Part shown: positions 8,889-16,369 of the stretch, in pieces
Numbering within the stretch: position 1 is the stretch's first letter
How the letters are laid out: every line of letters starts with the position of its first letter
Source: Siccirubricoccus soli
GTDB taxonomy: Bacteria > Pseudomonadota > Alphaproteobacteria > Acetobacterales > Acetobacteraceae
Length of the DNA stretch: 40,405 nucleotides
Assembly (NCBI RefSeq): GCF_024178315.1
Contig: NZ_JAMZIK010000138.1
Span: 1 to 40,405, forward strand
Reading direction: 5' to 3'
Notes under the pieces: model-generated
What the model saw: only the letters and a program-made list of their open reading frames with translations
What the model was told of the DNA's origin: nothing
The model's database searches: none
Translations under genes and position numbers: made by a program

Positions 8889-10088
8889 ATGCCCCGCTTC
8901 CGCACCCTCGACGACCTCGACGCCTCCGGCAAGCGCGTGCTGCTGCGCGCCGACCTGAACGTCCCGATGAAGGATGGCCGCATCACCGACCGCACGCGGA
9001 TCGAGCGGCTCTGCCCCACCATCCGGGAGCTGGCGGAGAAGGGCGCGCGCGTCATCATCTGCAGCCATTTCGACCGGCCGAAGGGCAAGCGCGTGCCGGA
9101 GATGTCGCTGAAGCCGATGGCCGAGGCGCTGTCCTCCGCCCTGGATCGCCCGGTGGGCTTCGCCGATGACTGCATCGGGCCGCTGGTGGAGGCCGCGGCG
9201 GCGGCGCTGAAGGATGGCGAGGTGCTGCTGCTGGAGAACACCCGCTACCATGCCGGCGAGGAGAAGAACGACCCGGCGCTGGCGCAGGGCCTGGCGAAGC
9301 TTGCCGATGTCTTCGTGAACGACGCCTTCTCCGCCGCGCACCGCGCCCATGCCAGCACGGAAGGCGTGGCGCATCTCATTCCCGCCTATGCCGGCCGGCT
9401 GATGCAGGCGGAGCTGGAGGCGCTGGACGCCGCGCTCGGCAGCCCGAAGCGGCCGGTGGTCGCCATCGTCGGCGGCGCCAAGGTCTCCACCAAGCTGGAC
9501 CTGCTGGGCAACCTCTCGAAGAAGGTGGATGTGCTCGTCATCGGCGGCGCCATGGCGAACACCTTCCTTGCGGCGCAGGGCCACAAGCTGGGCAAGAGCC
9601 TGCAGGAGGCCGAGATGCACGACACCGCCCGGCAGATCCTGGCGGATGCCAAGGGCAATGGCTGCGAGATCCTGCTGCCGGTCGATCTCGTCGTCGCCAC
9701 TGCCTTCGCCGAGAACGCGCCGCATCGCACCGTCGGCATCGACAGCGTGCCGGCGGACATGATGGCGCTGGATGTGGGGCCGGAGACGGTGGAGGCGATC
9801 GCCGCCAGGCTCCGCCAGGCGGCGACGCTGGTGTGGAACGGCCCGCTCGGCGCCTTCGAGCTGCCGCCCTTCGACGCGGCGACGGTGGAGGTGGCGGCGA
9901 CGGTCGCCTCCCTTGGCCAGTCCGCCGGGCTGGTCTCCATCGGTGGCGGCGGCGACACGGTGGCGGCGCTGAAGCATGCCGGGGTGGCGGAGCGGATGAC
10001 CTATGTCTCCGCAGCCGGCGGGGCCTTCCTTGAGTGGCTGGAGGGCAAGACGCTGCCGGGCGTCGCGGCACTCGAAGTGAAGGATTGA
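8889..10088 (+). CDS. pgk: Phosphoglycerate kinase
   Basis: 399 residues, a full-length PGK. It transfers the acyl phosphate of 1,3-bisphosphoglycerate to ADP. The N-terminal substrate motif [14 protein letters not shown] and [11 protein letters not shown] are present; the usual SHLGRP/SHFGRP reads SHFDRP, a minor deviation. [26 protein letters not shown] and the C-terminal nucleotide motif [13 protein letters not shown] with [12 protein letters not shown] complete the fold. ATG 8889 has AGGGA 9 nt upstream; frame-open sequence before it adds 24 residues without family support. It follows gap by about 400 bp including a strong hairpin, so it may have its own promoter. A family 2 repeat begins directly at its stop codon. 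Confidence 0.96.
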   Translation: MPRFRTLDDLDASGKRVLLRADLNVPMKDGRITDRTRIERLCPTIRELAEKGARVIICSHFDRPKGKRVPEMSLKPMAEALSSALDRPVGFADDCIGPLVEAAAAALKDGEVLLLENTRYHAGEEKNDPALAQGLAKLADVFVNDAFSAAHRAHASTEGVAHLIPAYAGRLMQAELEALDAALGSPKRPVVAIVGGAKVSTKLDLLGNLSKKVDVLVIGGAMANTFLAAQGHKLGKSLQEAEMHDTARQILADAKGNGCEILLPVDLVVATAFAENAPHRTVGIDSVPADMMALDVGPETVEAIAARLRQAATLVWNGPLGAFELPPFDAATVEVAATVASLGQSAGLVSIGGGGDTVAALKHAGVAERMTYVSAAGGAFLEWLEGKTLPGVAALEVKD

Positions 10089-10251
10089 GAGGGACGTCGC
10101 GGCAGTGCCGCGAGCCCTCCTCAAACTCCGACCCAGAAAGGGCTTTGGCCCCTTGAGTTGGTGTCTCGACCGTTGGGTCCGAGACTCATGGTTTCCAAAG
10201 GCCTTTCGGCCTTTGGCGGGGTGAGCCCGAGAGGGGCAGCGCCCCTCTCGG
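10089..10251 (+). repeat. Family 2 multi-hairpin intergenic repeat, copy 1 (after pgk)
   Basis: A 163-bp chain of hairpins: 10089-10119 (GAGGG outer stem and CGCGGC/GCCGCG inner stem), CTCAA 10119-10123 with TTGAG 10154-10158 enclosing AAGGG/CCCTT, GTCTC...GAGAC near 10162-10184, then 10195-10216 (CCAAAGGCC, TTTC loop, 9 bp) and 10227-10251 (CCGAGAGGGGC, AGC loop, 11 bp). The same order, spacing and loops occur at 39884-40048 with different arm sequences. It begins at the pgk stop, so it may terminate pgk, and it ends 80 bp before the bicupin gene. Confidence 0.75.
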
Positions 10252-10331
10252 ACCGGGCAGCGCCCCCGGTACCCCCTTTACGCTGCACCGCAGCGTGTGG
10301 AACGAATGGCAGGCCGGATCGGAGCCCGCCC

Positions 10332-11099
10332 ATGCCAGCCATCGTCCCCCCTGGGGTCATCGGTCATAACCGTACCCTGGTCACGCCGCATTACGCGGTG
10401 CTGCCGCCGGAGGGGATGTTCCCGAGCTTCCTGCCGGGGCTGCGCGACGCCCAGGTGTATTTCCAGGCCACGCCCCTGCTCGGCGCCCGCTTCGCCCAGG
10501 GGCGGCTGGAGGTGGCGCCGGGCGGCGGCACCACCGCCCCGCGCGACGATGGGCTGGAGCATTTCTTCTACATCCTGTCGGGCGAGCTGGAAGTCGCCGC
10601 CGGCACCACGACGAAGACGCTGGCCCCCGGCGGCTTCGCCTATATCCCCACCGGCACCGCCCATGGCTTCCGCAACCCCGGCACCGCCCCGGCCCAGGCC
10701 GTCTGGATCAAGCGCCGCTACGCCATCGCCGATGGCATTCCGGCGCCCAAGCCCCGCTTCGGCAGCCGGGAGGAGACGCCGGTCACCAAGGTGGATGACA
10801 GCGGCCGCTGGCGGCAATACCTGCTCGGCACCGCCGATCTCTCGATGGATTTCGAGATGAACGTGATGGGCTTCACCCCCGGCAGCCATTTCCACTGCGT
10901 CGAGACCCATGTCTTCGAGCATGGGCTGGTGATGCTGGAAGGCCAGGGGCTGCAGCTCCTCAACCGCGACTGGCACGAGCTCTGGACCGGCGACTTCGTC
11001 TGGATGGGCAGCTTCGTCCCGCAGCAATTCTACTGCACCGGCTGGGGACCGGCCGTCTATCTGCTCTACAAGGACGTCAACCGGGACATCCCGCTGTGA
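10332..11099 (+). CDS. allE: Bicupin, (S)-ureidoglycine aminohydrolase-like
   Basis: 255 residues with two cupin barrels. Sequence and layout match E. coli AllE (YlbA): an N-terminal cupin with EHFFYILSGELEV, the central KRRYAIADG, and a C-terminal cupin with VETHVFEHGLVMLEGQG and VNRDIPL at the end. The predicted metal ligands of ureidoglycine aminohydrolase are present: Glu191, His193, His197 and Gln231. That enzyme releases ammonia from (S)-ureidoglycine during allantoin breakdown. ATG 10332 has GGAG 8 nt upstream. The downstream desaturase starts within its stop codon (GTGA). No allantoinase, allantoate hydrolase or transporter is nearby, so a ureide role is supported by homology and not by context. 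Confidence 0.85.
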   Translation: MPAIVPPGVIGHNRTLVTPHYAVLPPEGMFPSFLPGLRDAQVYFQATPLLGARFAQGRLEVAPGGGTTAPRDDGLEHFFYILSGELEVAAGTTTKTLAPGGFAYIPTGTAHGFRNPGTAPAQAVWIKRRYAIADGIPAPKPRFGSREETPVTKVDDSGRWRQYLLGTADLSMDFEMNVMGFTPGSHFHCVETHVFEHGLVMLEGQGLQLLNRDWHELWTGDFVWMGSFVPQQFYCTGWGPAVYLLYKDVNRDIPL

Positions 11100-12046
11100 G
11101 CGCCACCTCCGAGGCCCGGGATTGGGTGCTGGCGGAGACCCGCGCCGCCATGCCGAAGGCGCCGAAGCCGGCGGAGATGATGCACTTGGCCAAGCGCTCG
11201 GATGCCGAGGGGCTGAAGCGCCTGGCGGTCCATGTCGGGCTGCTGATCGCGGCCGGTGCGCTGATCGCGCTGGCGCCGGGCTGGTGGAAGCTGCCGGCGC
11301 TGCTGCCCATGGCGCTGGTGCAGGCCGCGCTCTTCGCGCCGCTGCATGAGACGGTGCACTACACCGCTTTCGCCAGCCGGAAGCTGAACGCCATCGTCGG
11401 CTGGGTGGCCGGCGCGCCCTCCCTGTGGAACTGGCACCTCTACCAGCAATTCCACATGGATCATCACAAATACACCCAGATCGAGGGCAAGGACCCGGAG
11501 CTGGGGCCGCCCTCCCCGCATGAGCTCGGCGGCTACATCCAGCGCATGTTCGGGCTGACCTTCTGGAAGGCGCGGCTGAAGCACAATTGGGCCGGGCTGC
11601 GCGGCGATTTCTCCGCCTACCCTTACGTCCACCCCGCCGCGGCGCCGCGCGTCAGCCGCAGCATCCGCGCCATGGATGCTACGCTTGCCGCCTGCGCCAT
11701 CGGCTCGGCGCTGATCTGGGGCTGGCAGACGCCCTTCCTGTACTGGATCCTGCCGCAGTTCATCGGCCAGAACGCGCTGCGCTTCTACCTGCTGGCCGAG
11801 CACACCGGCTGCTCCATGGACCGCAACGGGCTGACCAACACCCGCACCACCCTGACGCATCCCCTGGTGCGGCTGCTGATGTGGAACATGCCCTTCCATG
11901 CGGAGCACCACCTGTATCCCTTCATTCCCTTCCACCGGCTGGCGGAGGCGCATGCGGTGCTGAAGGAGAAGCTGGCCTTCGTGCAGCCCGGCTATGCTGC
12001 CTGGCACCGCGACCATCTGCGCCGGCTGCGGGACAGGGCGGCATGA
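11096..12046 (+). CDS. Membrane fatty acid desaturase family protein
   Basis: 316 residues with three histidine boxes of the di-iron desaturase/hydroxylase family: HETVH (84-88), HMDHH (120-124) and HAEHH (268-272), plus His236 in LAEHTG. Hydrophobic segments lie near 45-62, 66-82, 97-112 and 196-225, so it should sit in the inner membrane with its boxes facing the cytoplasm. The NTRTTLTHP and WNMPFHAEHHLYPFIPFH stretches place it with small bacterial fatty acid desaturases; the lipid substrate cannot be read from sequence. The start is GTG 11096 overlapping the bicupin TGA by 4 bp, and the stop overlaps the next ATG by 4 bp, so the three genes are translationally coupled. Confidence 0.88.
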   Translation: MSATSEARDWVLAETRAAMPKAPKPAEMMHLAKRSDAEGLKRLAVHVGLLIAAGALIALAPGWWKLPALLPMALVQAALFAPLHETVHYTAFASRKLNAIVGWVAGAPSLWNWHLYQQFHMDHHKYTQIEGKDPELGPPSPHELGGYIQRMFGLTFWKARLKHNWAGLRGDFSAYPYVHPAAAPRVSRSIRAMDATLAACAIGSALIWGWQTPFLYWILPQFIGQNALRFYLLAEHTGCSMDRNGLTNTRTTLTHPLVRLLMWNMPFHAEHHLYPFIPFHRLAEAHAVLKEKLAFVQPGYAAWHRDHLRRLRDRAA

Positions 12047-13056
12047 GCTGGCCGACCGCGGAAGGCCGCTTCGCGCTCGGCGACCTGAAGCTGCACAAGG
12101 GCGGTGTGTTGCCCGCGGCGGAGATCGTCTGGAAGACGCATGGCACGCTCTCCCCGCTGCGCGACAATGTCGTGCTCTACCCCACCAGCTACGGGGCACA
12201 GCATCCGGACCTCGAATGGCTGATCGGGCCGGAGGGGATCCTGGACCCGACGCGCTGGTTCGTCGTCATCCCCAACATGTTCGGCAACGGGCTGTCCTCC
12301 TCGCCCTCCACCACCCCGGACTGGCCCGCGCTGGTGACGGCCTGGGACAATGTGGCGGTGCAGGCAAGGCTGCTGCGGGAGGTCTGGGGGGTGGAGCGGC
12401 TGCACGCCGTCTATGGCTGGTCCATGGGCGCGCAGCAGGCCTATCACTGGGCCGCGGCCTTCCCCGAGGCCGTCTCCCGCATCGTGGTGAATTGCGGCAG
12501 CGCGCGGACCAGCGTGCACAACCAGGTCTTCCTGCGCAGCCTGATCGCCACGCTGGAAGCTGCGCCGGAATATGACGGGGGTGCGCAGTTCACCGCGCCG
12601 CCGCGCGCCGCCCTGCGCGCCTTCGGCCGCATCTATGCCGGCTGGGCGCTGAGCCAGGATTTCTACCGGGAGGGGCTGCACCTCTCCGCCCTCGGGGCGC
12701 CGGACCTCGAGACCTTCCTGCGCACGGATTGGGAGGAGCGCTTCGGCCGGCGCTATGCCGGCGACCTGCTGGCGCAGCTTCGCTGCTGGGATGCCGGTGA
12801 CATCAGCGACCATCCGCGCTTCGGCGGCAGCCTCTCCGCGGCGCTCGGCGCCATCAGCGCCCGCGTGCTGCTGATGCCGGGGGAGACGGATCTCTATTTC
12901 CGCGTGGCGGACAATGCGGCGGAACTGCCCTTCCTGCGCCATGGCCAGTTGCAGCCCATCCCCAGCATCTGGGGCCACCGGGCTGGCAACCCGGTGGCCA
13001 ATCCGGTGGATGCCGGCTTCATTCGGGCGGCGGTGCGGGCCTTCCTGAACGACTAG
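12043..13056 (+). CDS. MetX-like alpha/beta hydrolase
   Basis: 337 residues. It has the fold and order of the homoserine O-acetyltransferase family: opening LGDLKLHKGG and AEIVWKTHGTL, oxyanion region NMFGNGLSSSPS, nucleophile elbow YGWSMGAQQAY (Ser127), Asp283 in MPGETDLYF and His312 in IWGHRAGNP. It lacks the GGSMGG elbow of true MetX, so it is better called an alpha/beta hydrolase or acyltransferase of unknown substrate. ATG 12043 overlaps the desaturase stop (ATGA). Its TAG stop is the first part of a CTAGAGC repeat that starts a family 3 element. The coupling suggests it acts on the same acyl or amide intermediate as its neighbours; this is inference. Confidence 0.87.
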   Translation: MSWPTAEGRFALGDLKLHKGGVLPAAEIVWKTHGTLSPLRDNVVLYPTSYGAQHPDLEWLIGPEGILDPTRWFVVIPNMFGNGLSSSPSTTPDWPALVTAWDNVAVQARLLREVWGVERLHAVYGWSMGAQQAYHWAAAFPEAVSRIVVNCGSARTSVHNQVFLRSLIATLEAAPEYDGGAQFTAPPRAALRAFGRIYAGWALSQDFYREGLHLSALGAPDLETFLRTDWEERFGRRYAGDLLAQLRCWDAGDISDHPRFGGSLSAALGAISARVLLMPGETDLYFRVADNAAELPFLRHGQLQPIPSIWGHRAGNPVANPVDAGFIRAAVRAFLND

Positions 13057-13160
13057 AGCAGATCGCCGTAGGGCGGCATCGCCCGAAGGCGTGAATCTGC
13101 GCTGCAAACAAAGGCTTAGAGCGTTTTCGGTGAACGCATGTAAACCGAGAACGCTCTAGG
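13053..13160 (+). repeat. Family 3 structured intergenic repeat, copy 1
   Basis: A 108-bp element bounded by CTAGAGC and GCTCTAGG. It has a first hairpin (GGGCG/CGCCC with GCAT loop, plus GATCGCC with GGCG..ATC), a linker containing GCAAACAAAGGCTTAGAGC, and a second hairpin AGAGCGTTTTCGG/CCGAGAACGCTCT (13 bp, one wobble). It overlaps the hydrolase TAG stop. It has the same length as the inverted copy at 27570-27677, which has unrelated but complementary arms. Confidence 0.8.
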
Positions 13161-13358
13161 ATGGGCCGGCGTGATGCCGCCCCGGCCAGGCAGCCCGCCC
13201 GCGAGGGCCTCCATCTCCCGGACAGGACGCTCAAGGCGGATCGAGGCCGGGCCGCAGCGGTGCCACTCCCTCCGGTCGCTGCCCTTGCCCTTCCTGCGTT
13301 GCCCGCCCCGCTTGTGGCGGGCGCCGTCGCGCCCGCCAGGGCGGCGGCCATGCGCAGC
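13161..13358. other. 198-bp segment between two family 3 copies
   Basis: No gene supported; open frames here lack family features. It contains only short GC-rich inverted repeats. It is flanked by two same-direction family 3 copies 306 bp apart. Confidence 0.35.
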
Positions 13359-13465
13359 CGGGGCAGATCGCCGCGGGCGGCATTATGCGAAGGCGTGAAT
13401 CCGCCCCGCAAACCAGGACTCGGAACGTTTCCGGCGAGCGCACCTGAACCGAGAACGCTCCAAGG
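13359..13465 (+). repeat. Family 3 repeat, copy 2 (degenerate)
   Basis: Same direction and spacing as copy 1: GCAGATCGCC, GAAGGCGTGAATC, CCGCAAACCAGGA, then GGAACGTTTCCGG and CCGAGAACGCTCC. The boundary CTAGAG bases and some pairings are lost, so this looks like an older copy. Confidence 0.7.
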
Positions 13466-13596
13466 CGGCCACCGCAGCCCGGACACGCGGCGGACAATCG
13501 CCCCGGGCCGGAATGCGCCATCGCCGCCTCAGCCCGCAGCAAGGGCGTTGCGCTGGTCAACCACCATCATGTCCAGGAAACCCCCGAAGGGTGCGG

Positions 13597-13672
13597 TGGT
13601 GGAGCTGAGCGGGATCGAACCGCTGGCCTCGTCATTGCGAACGACGCGCTCTCCCAACTGAGCTACAGCCCC
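13597..13672 (-). tRNA. tRNA-Ala (anticodon CGC)
   Basis: 76 nt read on the minus strand: acceptor GGGGCTG/CAGCTCC (one wobble), D arm GCTCAGTTGGGAGAGC, anticodon arm CGTCG-TTCGCAA-TGACG with anticodon CGC at 13639-13637, T arm with GTTCGATCC, and an encoded CCA end. GGGGCTGTAGCTCAG is a typical tRNA-Ala opening, and the anticodon decodes GCG, a frequent codon in this GC-rich genome. Confidence 0.95.
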
Positions 13673-13831
13673 ATGCGCCACCGGCGCACCGCGATGTTGG
13701 GGCACCGCGGGGCCGGGGTAATGCCTCTGCCGCGCGGCGAAGTCAAGCACCCCGAAGCCGGTTGAGTGGGTCTCGTTTCGCCCTGGCGCGGGCCCATCGG
13801 CCGGCCCGCGCTCCCGCTCGCACCCCGGGCC

Positions 13832-13843
13832 GATCTGCTCTAG
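13832..13843 (-). repeat. Solo end of family 3 repeat
   Basis: GATCTGCTCTAG is the exact complement of the family 3 end CTAGAGCAGATC, without the rest of the element. It lies 33 bp before yggT. It could be a remnant or chance. Confidence 0.35.
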
Positions 13844-13875
13844 GTTACGGCCGCGTCACCGGCGGAATTCTCTGA

Positions 13876-14187
13876 ATGTTCCTGGATGTGGTCTTCTATC
13901 TCGCCGGCGCCGTGCTCGACCTGTTGTGGTGGGCGGTGGTGCTGGCCGTGATCGTGCAATTGCTCACGCAGTTCGGCGTGCTGGACACCCGCAACCGCTT
14001 CGTCTGGACGGTGGCGGATTTCCTCTACCGGATCACGGAGCCGCTCTTCCGCCCGCTGCGGCGGATCCTGCCCAATCTCGGCCCGGTCGATATCGCGCCG
14101 CTGGTGGTGCTGCTGCTGATCAGCGCCGCCAAGCTGCTGCTCGGCGCCATCATCAACTCCCTGATCCGTTCGGGGCTGTATTTCTGA
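13876..14187 (+). CDS. YggT family membrane protein
   Basis: 103 residues with two hydrophobic segments (about 5-30 and 72-92) separated by the conserved loop DTRNRFVWTVADFLYRITEPLFRPLRR-type sequence (seen at about residues 38-64) with the family ITEPLFRPLRRILP motif. YggT proteins are small inner-membrane proteins, linked in other bacteria to osmotic tolerance and cell-division/envelope functions. Gene order yggT-DUF167-folD is common in alphaproteobacteria and suggests one operon; DUF167 starts 34 bp on. The Shine-Dalgarno before ATG 13876 is weak. Confidence 0.92.
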   Translation: MFLDVVFYLAGAVLDLLWWAVVLAVIVQLLTQFGVLDTRNRFVWTVADFLYRITEPLFRPLRRILPNLGPVDIAPLVVLLLISAAKLLLGAIINSLIRSGLYF

Positions 14188-14221
14188 CCGCGCCCGCGGC
14201 GCGGGCGCAGGGGCGGGGCGC

Positions 14222-14542
14222 ATGGGCGAGGGCAGCGCGCCCTGGTGGCGGGCGGAGCCGGGCGGCGGCATCGCGGTGCGGGTGAAGGTGCAGCCCCGGG
14301 CGCGGCGCGCCGGCCTCGGCGGCACCGCCCCGGCGGCGGATGGCCCGCGGCTGCGCATCGCGGTGACGGAGGCGCCGGAGGATGGCCGGGCCAGCCGCGC
14401 TGCCTGTGCCGCCCTGGCCGCGGCGCTGGGCGTCGCCCCCTCCGCCGTGCAGCTTGCGCAGGGCGCCGCCTCCCGCGAGAAGACCCTGATGGTGAGCGGC
14501 GATCCCGCGCTGCTCGGACCGAGGCTGGAGGCGCTGGCATGA
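14222..14542 (+). CDS. DUF167 (YggU) family protein
   Basis: 106 residues. The conserved family pattern is clear: [13 protein letters not shown] near the start, [15 protein letters not shown] in the middle, [31 protein letters not shown] towards the end (about 69-99). The function of the family is unknown. The protein sits between yggT and folD, and its TGA overlaps the folD ATG by 4 bp, so it is translationally coupled to folD. Confidence 0.9.
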   Translation: MGEGSAPWWRAEPGGGIAVRVKVQPRARRAGLGGTAPAADGPRLRIAVTEAPEDGRASRAACAALAAALGVAPSAVQLAQGAASREKTLMVSGDPALLGPRLEALA

Positions 14543-15384
14543 CGGCCCGCATCATCGACGGCAAGCTTGTGGCGGAGCGGCTGCGCGCCGGCCTCGCCGC
14601 CCGCATCGCGACGCTGCCCTTCCGCCCGGGGCTCCGGGTGGTGCGGGTGGGGGATGACCCCGCCTCCGGCATCTATGTCCGCAACAAGGACCGGGCGGCG
14701 GCGGCGGCGGGCTTCGACAGCGCCACGCTGCACCTGCCCGCCACCACCACCGAGGCCGAGCTGCTGGCGGTGATCGCCCGGCTGAACGCCGACCCGGCGG
14801 TGGACGGCATCCTCGTCCAGCTCCCCCTGCCGCCGCAGATCCGGGCGGAGGCGGCGATCGACGCGGTGGACCCGGCGAAGGATGTGGACGGCTTCCATCC
14901 GTTGAATGCCGGGCGGCTCGCCTCTGGCCAACCTGGCCTCATGCCCTGCACCCCGAAGGGGGTGATGCATCTGCTGCGGGAGGCGGGGGCGAGCCTGCGC
15001 GGGGCCCGCGCCCTGGTGCTCGGCCGCAGCCAGATCGTCGGCCGGCCCATGGCGCAGCTGCTGCTGGGGGCGGATTGCACCGTCACCATCGCCCATTCCC
15101 GCACCCGTGACCTGGCGGCCGAGTGCCGGCGGGCGGAGATCTTCGTCGCCGCGGTCGGCCGGCCGGAGATGGTGCGGGGAGATTGGGTGGCGGAGGGTGC
15201 CATCGTCATCGATGTCGGCATCAACCGCACCGCGGCGGGGAAGCTGGTGGGGGACGTGGCCTTCGCCGAGGCCGCCGCCCGCGCCGCCGCCATCACCCCG
15301 GTGCCGGGGGGCGTCGGCCCTATGACCATCGCCTGCCTGCTGGAGAACACGCTGGAGGCCGCCCTGGCCCGACGCCAGGGCTGA
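14539..15384 (+). CDS. folD: Methylenetetrahydrofolate dehydrogenase/cyclohydrolase
   Basis: 281 residues, normal length. This bifunctional cytoplasmic enzyme interconverts 5,10-methylene-, methenyl- and 10-formyl-tetrahydrofolate. The catalytic set S43-x2-Y46-x3-K50 is in ASGIYVRNK; the folate site shows [10 protein letters not shown] and [17 protein letters not shown] binding is in [16 protein letters not shown]; and the C-terminal signature [11 protein letters not shown] is intact. ATG 14539 overlaps the stop of the DUF167 gene. It supplies one-carbon units for purine and formyl-Met synthesis. Confidence 0.96.
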   Translation: MTARIIDGKLVAERLRAGLAARIATLPFRPGLRVVRVGDDPASGIYVRNKDRAAAAAGFDSATLHLPATTTEAELLAVIARLNADPAVDGILVQLPLPPQIRAEAAIDAVDPAKDVDGFHPLNAGRLASGQPGLMPCTPKGVMHLLREAGASLRGARALVLGRSQIVGRPMAQLLLGADCTVTIAHSRTRDLAAECRRAEIFVAAVGRPEMVRGDWVAEGAIVIDVGINRTAAGKLVGDVAFAEAAARAAAITPVPGGVGPMTIACLLENTLEAALARRQG

Positions 15385-15511
15385 GCCGCCGCGCCGGCCG
15401 GGGCAGGCGTGTCCCCGGCCCGGTGGCCCCTGCGAAGCTGCGGCCCATCCGCCGAGAGACGAAAGCGGGCGCCCGGCGTTCCACTTGGCTGTTGGACCAG
15501 GGGAGCGACCC

Positions 15512-16114
15512 ATGTCGGATGAGGACCGGATTCAGCGCCGCGCCTACGAGATCTGGGAACAGGAGGGGCGGCCCGAGGGCCGGCATGAGGAGCATTGGGC
15601 ACAGGCCCGCCGCGAGGTGGCGGAGGAGGAGGAGGGCTCTGGCGCTGCCGGTGTAGAGCCTGCTGGTGTCGAGCCTGCCGGTTCCGGTGCGGAGACCGAG
15701 ACCGAGGCGGGGGCGGACCCGGCCACGCCGCCGCAGATGCCAGTCTCGGGAGTCCCGGGCGGCCAATTCGGTGGCGAGGGCGCCGGCAATCTGTCGGGTG
15801 GCGTGGGCACGACCCTGAACCAGGGCTCGGGCGCGGCGGGCGGGGATGGTGGCCCTCTGGGCGGCGCGGGCAGCGCCGGCGCGCATGGCCCGGGGGTTGG
15901 TGCGAGCCTGACGGAGAGCCCCACCCGCATCGGCCCGGCCCCTGCCGCGCCGGATGATGCGGGGCCGGGCATGGCCGATCCCGGCTCCGCACATGGCCCC
16001 TCCGCCGCCGATCGCGGCAAGGGGGGCGGTGGTGGTGGCGGCGGTGGCGGAGGCAGTGGCGGCACCGGCGGGGAGACCCGGCGGGGGCGGCGCGGGCGGT
16101 CGGGGCGGCGATGA
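15512..16114 (+). CDS. DUF2934 protein with glycine-rich tail
   Basis: 200 residues from ATG 15512, with GGGGAG 8 nt upstream. Residues 1-40 carry the DUF2934 motif (RAYEIWEQEGRPEGRHEEHW), a short domain of unknown function common in alphaproteobacteria. The rest is low-complexity Ala/Gly/Pro/Glu sequence ending in a run of ten or more glycines and a basic RRGRRGRSGRR tail, so it is probably disordered; the basic end could bind nucleic acid or membrane surfaces. The GGN-rich tail (about 16020-16080) may vary in length between strains. Domain call is firm; function is unknown. Confidence 0.8.
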   Translation: MSDEDRIQRRAYEIWEQEGRPEGRHEEHWAQARREVAEEEEGSGAAGVEPAGVEPAGSGAETETEAGADPATPPQMPVSGVPGGQFGGEGAGNLSGGVGTTLNQGSGAAGGDGGPLGGAGSAGAHGPGVGASLTESPTRIGPAPAAPDDAGPGMADPGSAHGPSAADRGKGGGGGGGGGGGSGGTGGETRRGRRGRSGRR

Positions 16115-16212
16115 GGTGTCGGCTGCGGCATCATCGGCCGGGGGTGAGACGATCCGGGATGCAGGCGTGGCGGCCCCGGCGCCTTGGCTTGGGGTCGCAG
16201 GCTGGCGACGCT

Positions 16213-16251
16213 TGATGCCGTGATGCCGTGATGCCGTGATGCCGTGATGCC
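16213..16251. repeat. Tandem 8-bp repeat TGATGCCG
   Basis: Four perfect copies of TGATGCCG plus 7 bp of a fifth, in the gap between the DUF2934 gene and der. It is outside any called gene. Such arrays vary in copy number by slippage. Confidence 0.85.
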
Positions 16252-16329
16252 TGCGGCCCTGGTGCGGGGCGGACCGTGGCGGCTATGCGAAGGGCCGGTC
16301 CTTGCCGCTCCGAGGCGGCACCGCAGGAT

Positions 16330-16346
16330 GGCGGGAGCGTTCCGCC
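16330..16346 (-). terminator. Hairpin after der
   Basis: Stem GGCGGGA/TTCCGCC (7 bp, one wobble) with GCG loop, 24 bp beyond the der stop on the minus strand. No clear T-run. Confidence 0.4.
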
Positions 16347-16369
16347 TGCGTCAAGGCGCCTCGCCTATC

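Noticed and set aside
10251-10331. Riboswitch before the bicupin gene
   Set aside because: The hairpins belong to family 2, which also occurs in front of an unrelated receptor gene, and no known aptamer core was recognised.
13161-13661. Plus-strand open frame of 166 codons running into the tRNA
   Set aside because: It crosses two repeat copies and the complement of tRNA-Ala and has no protein features.
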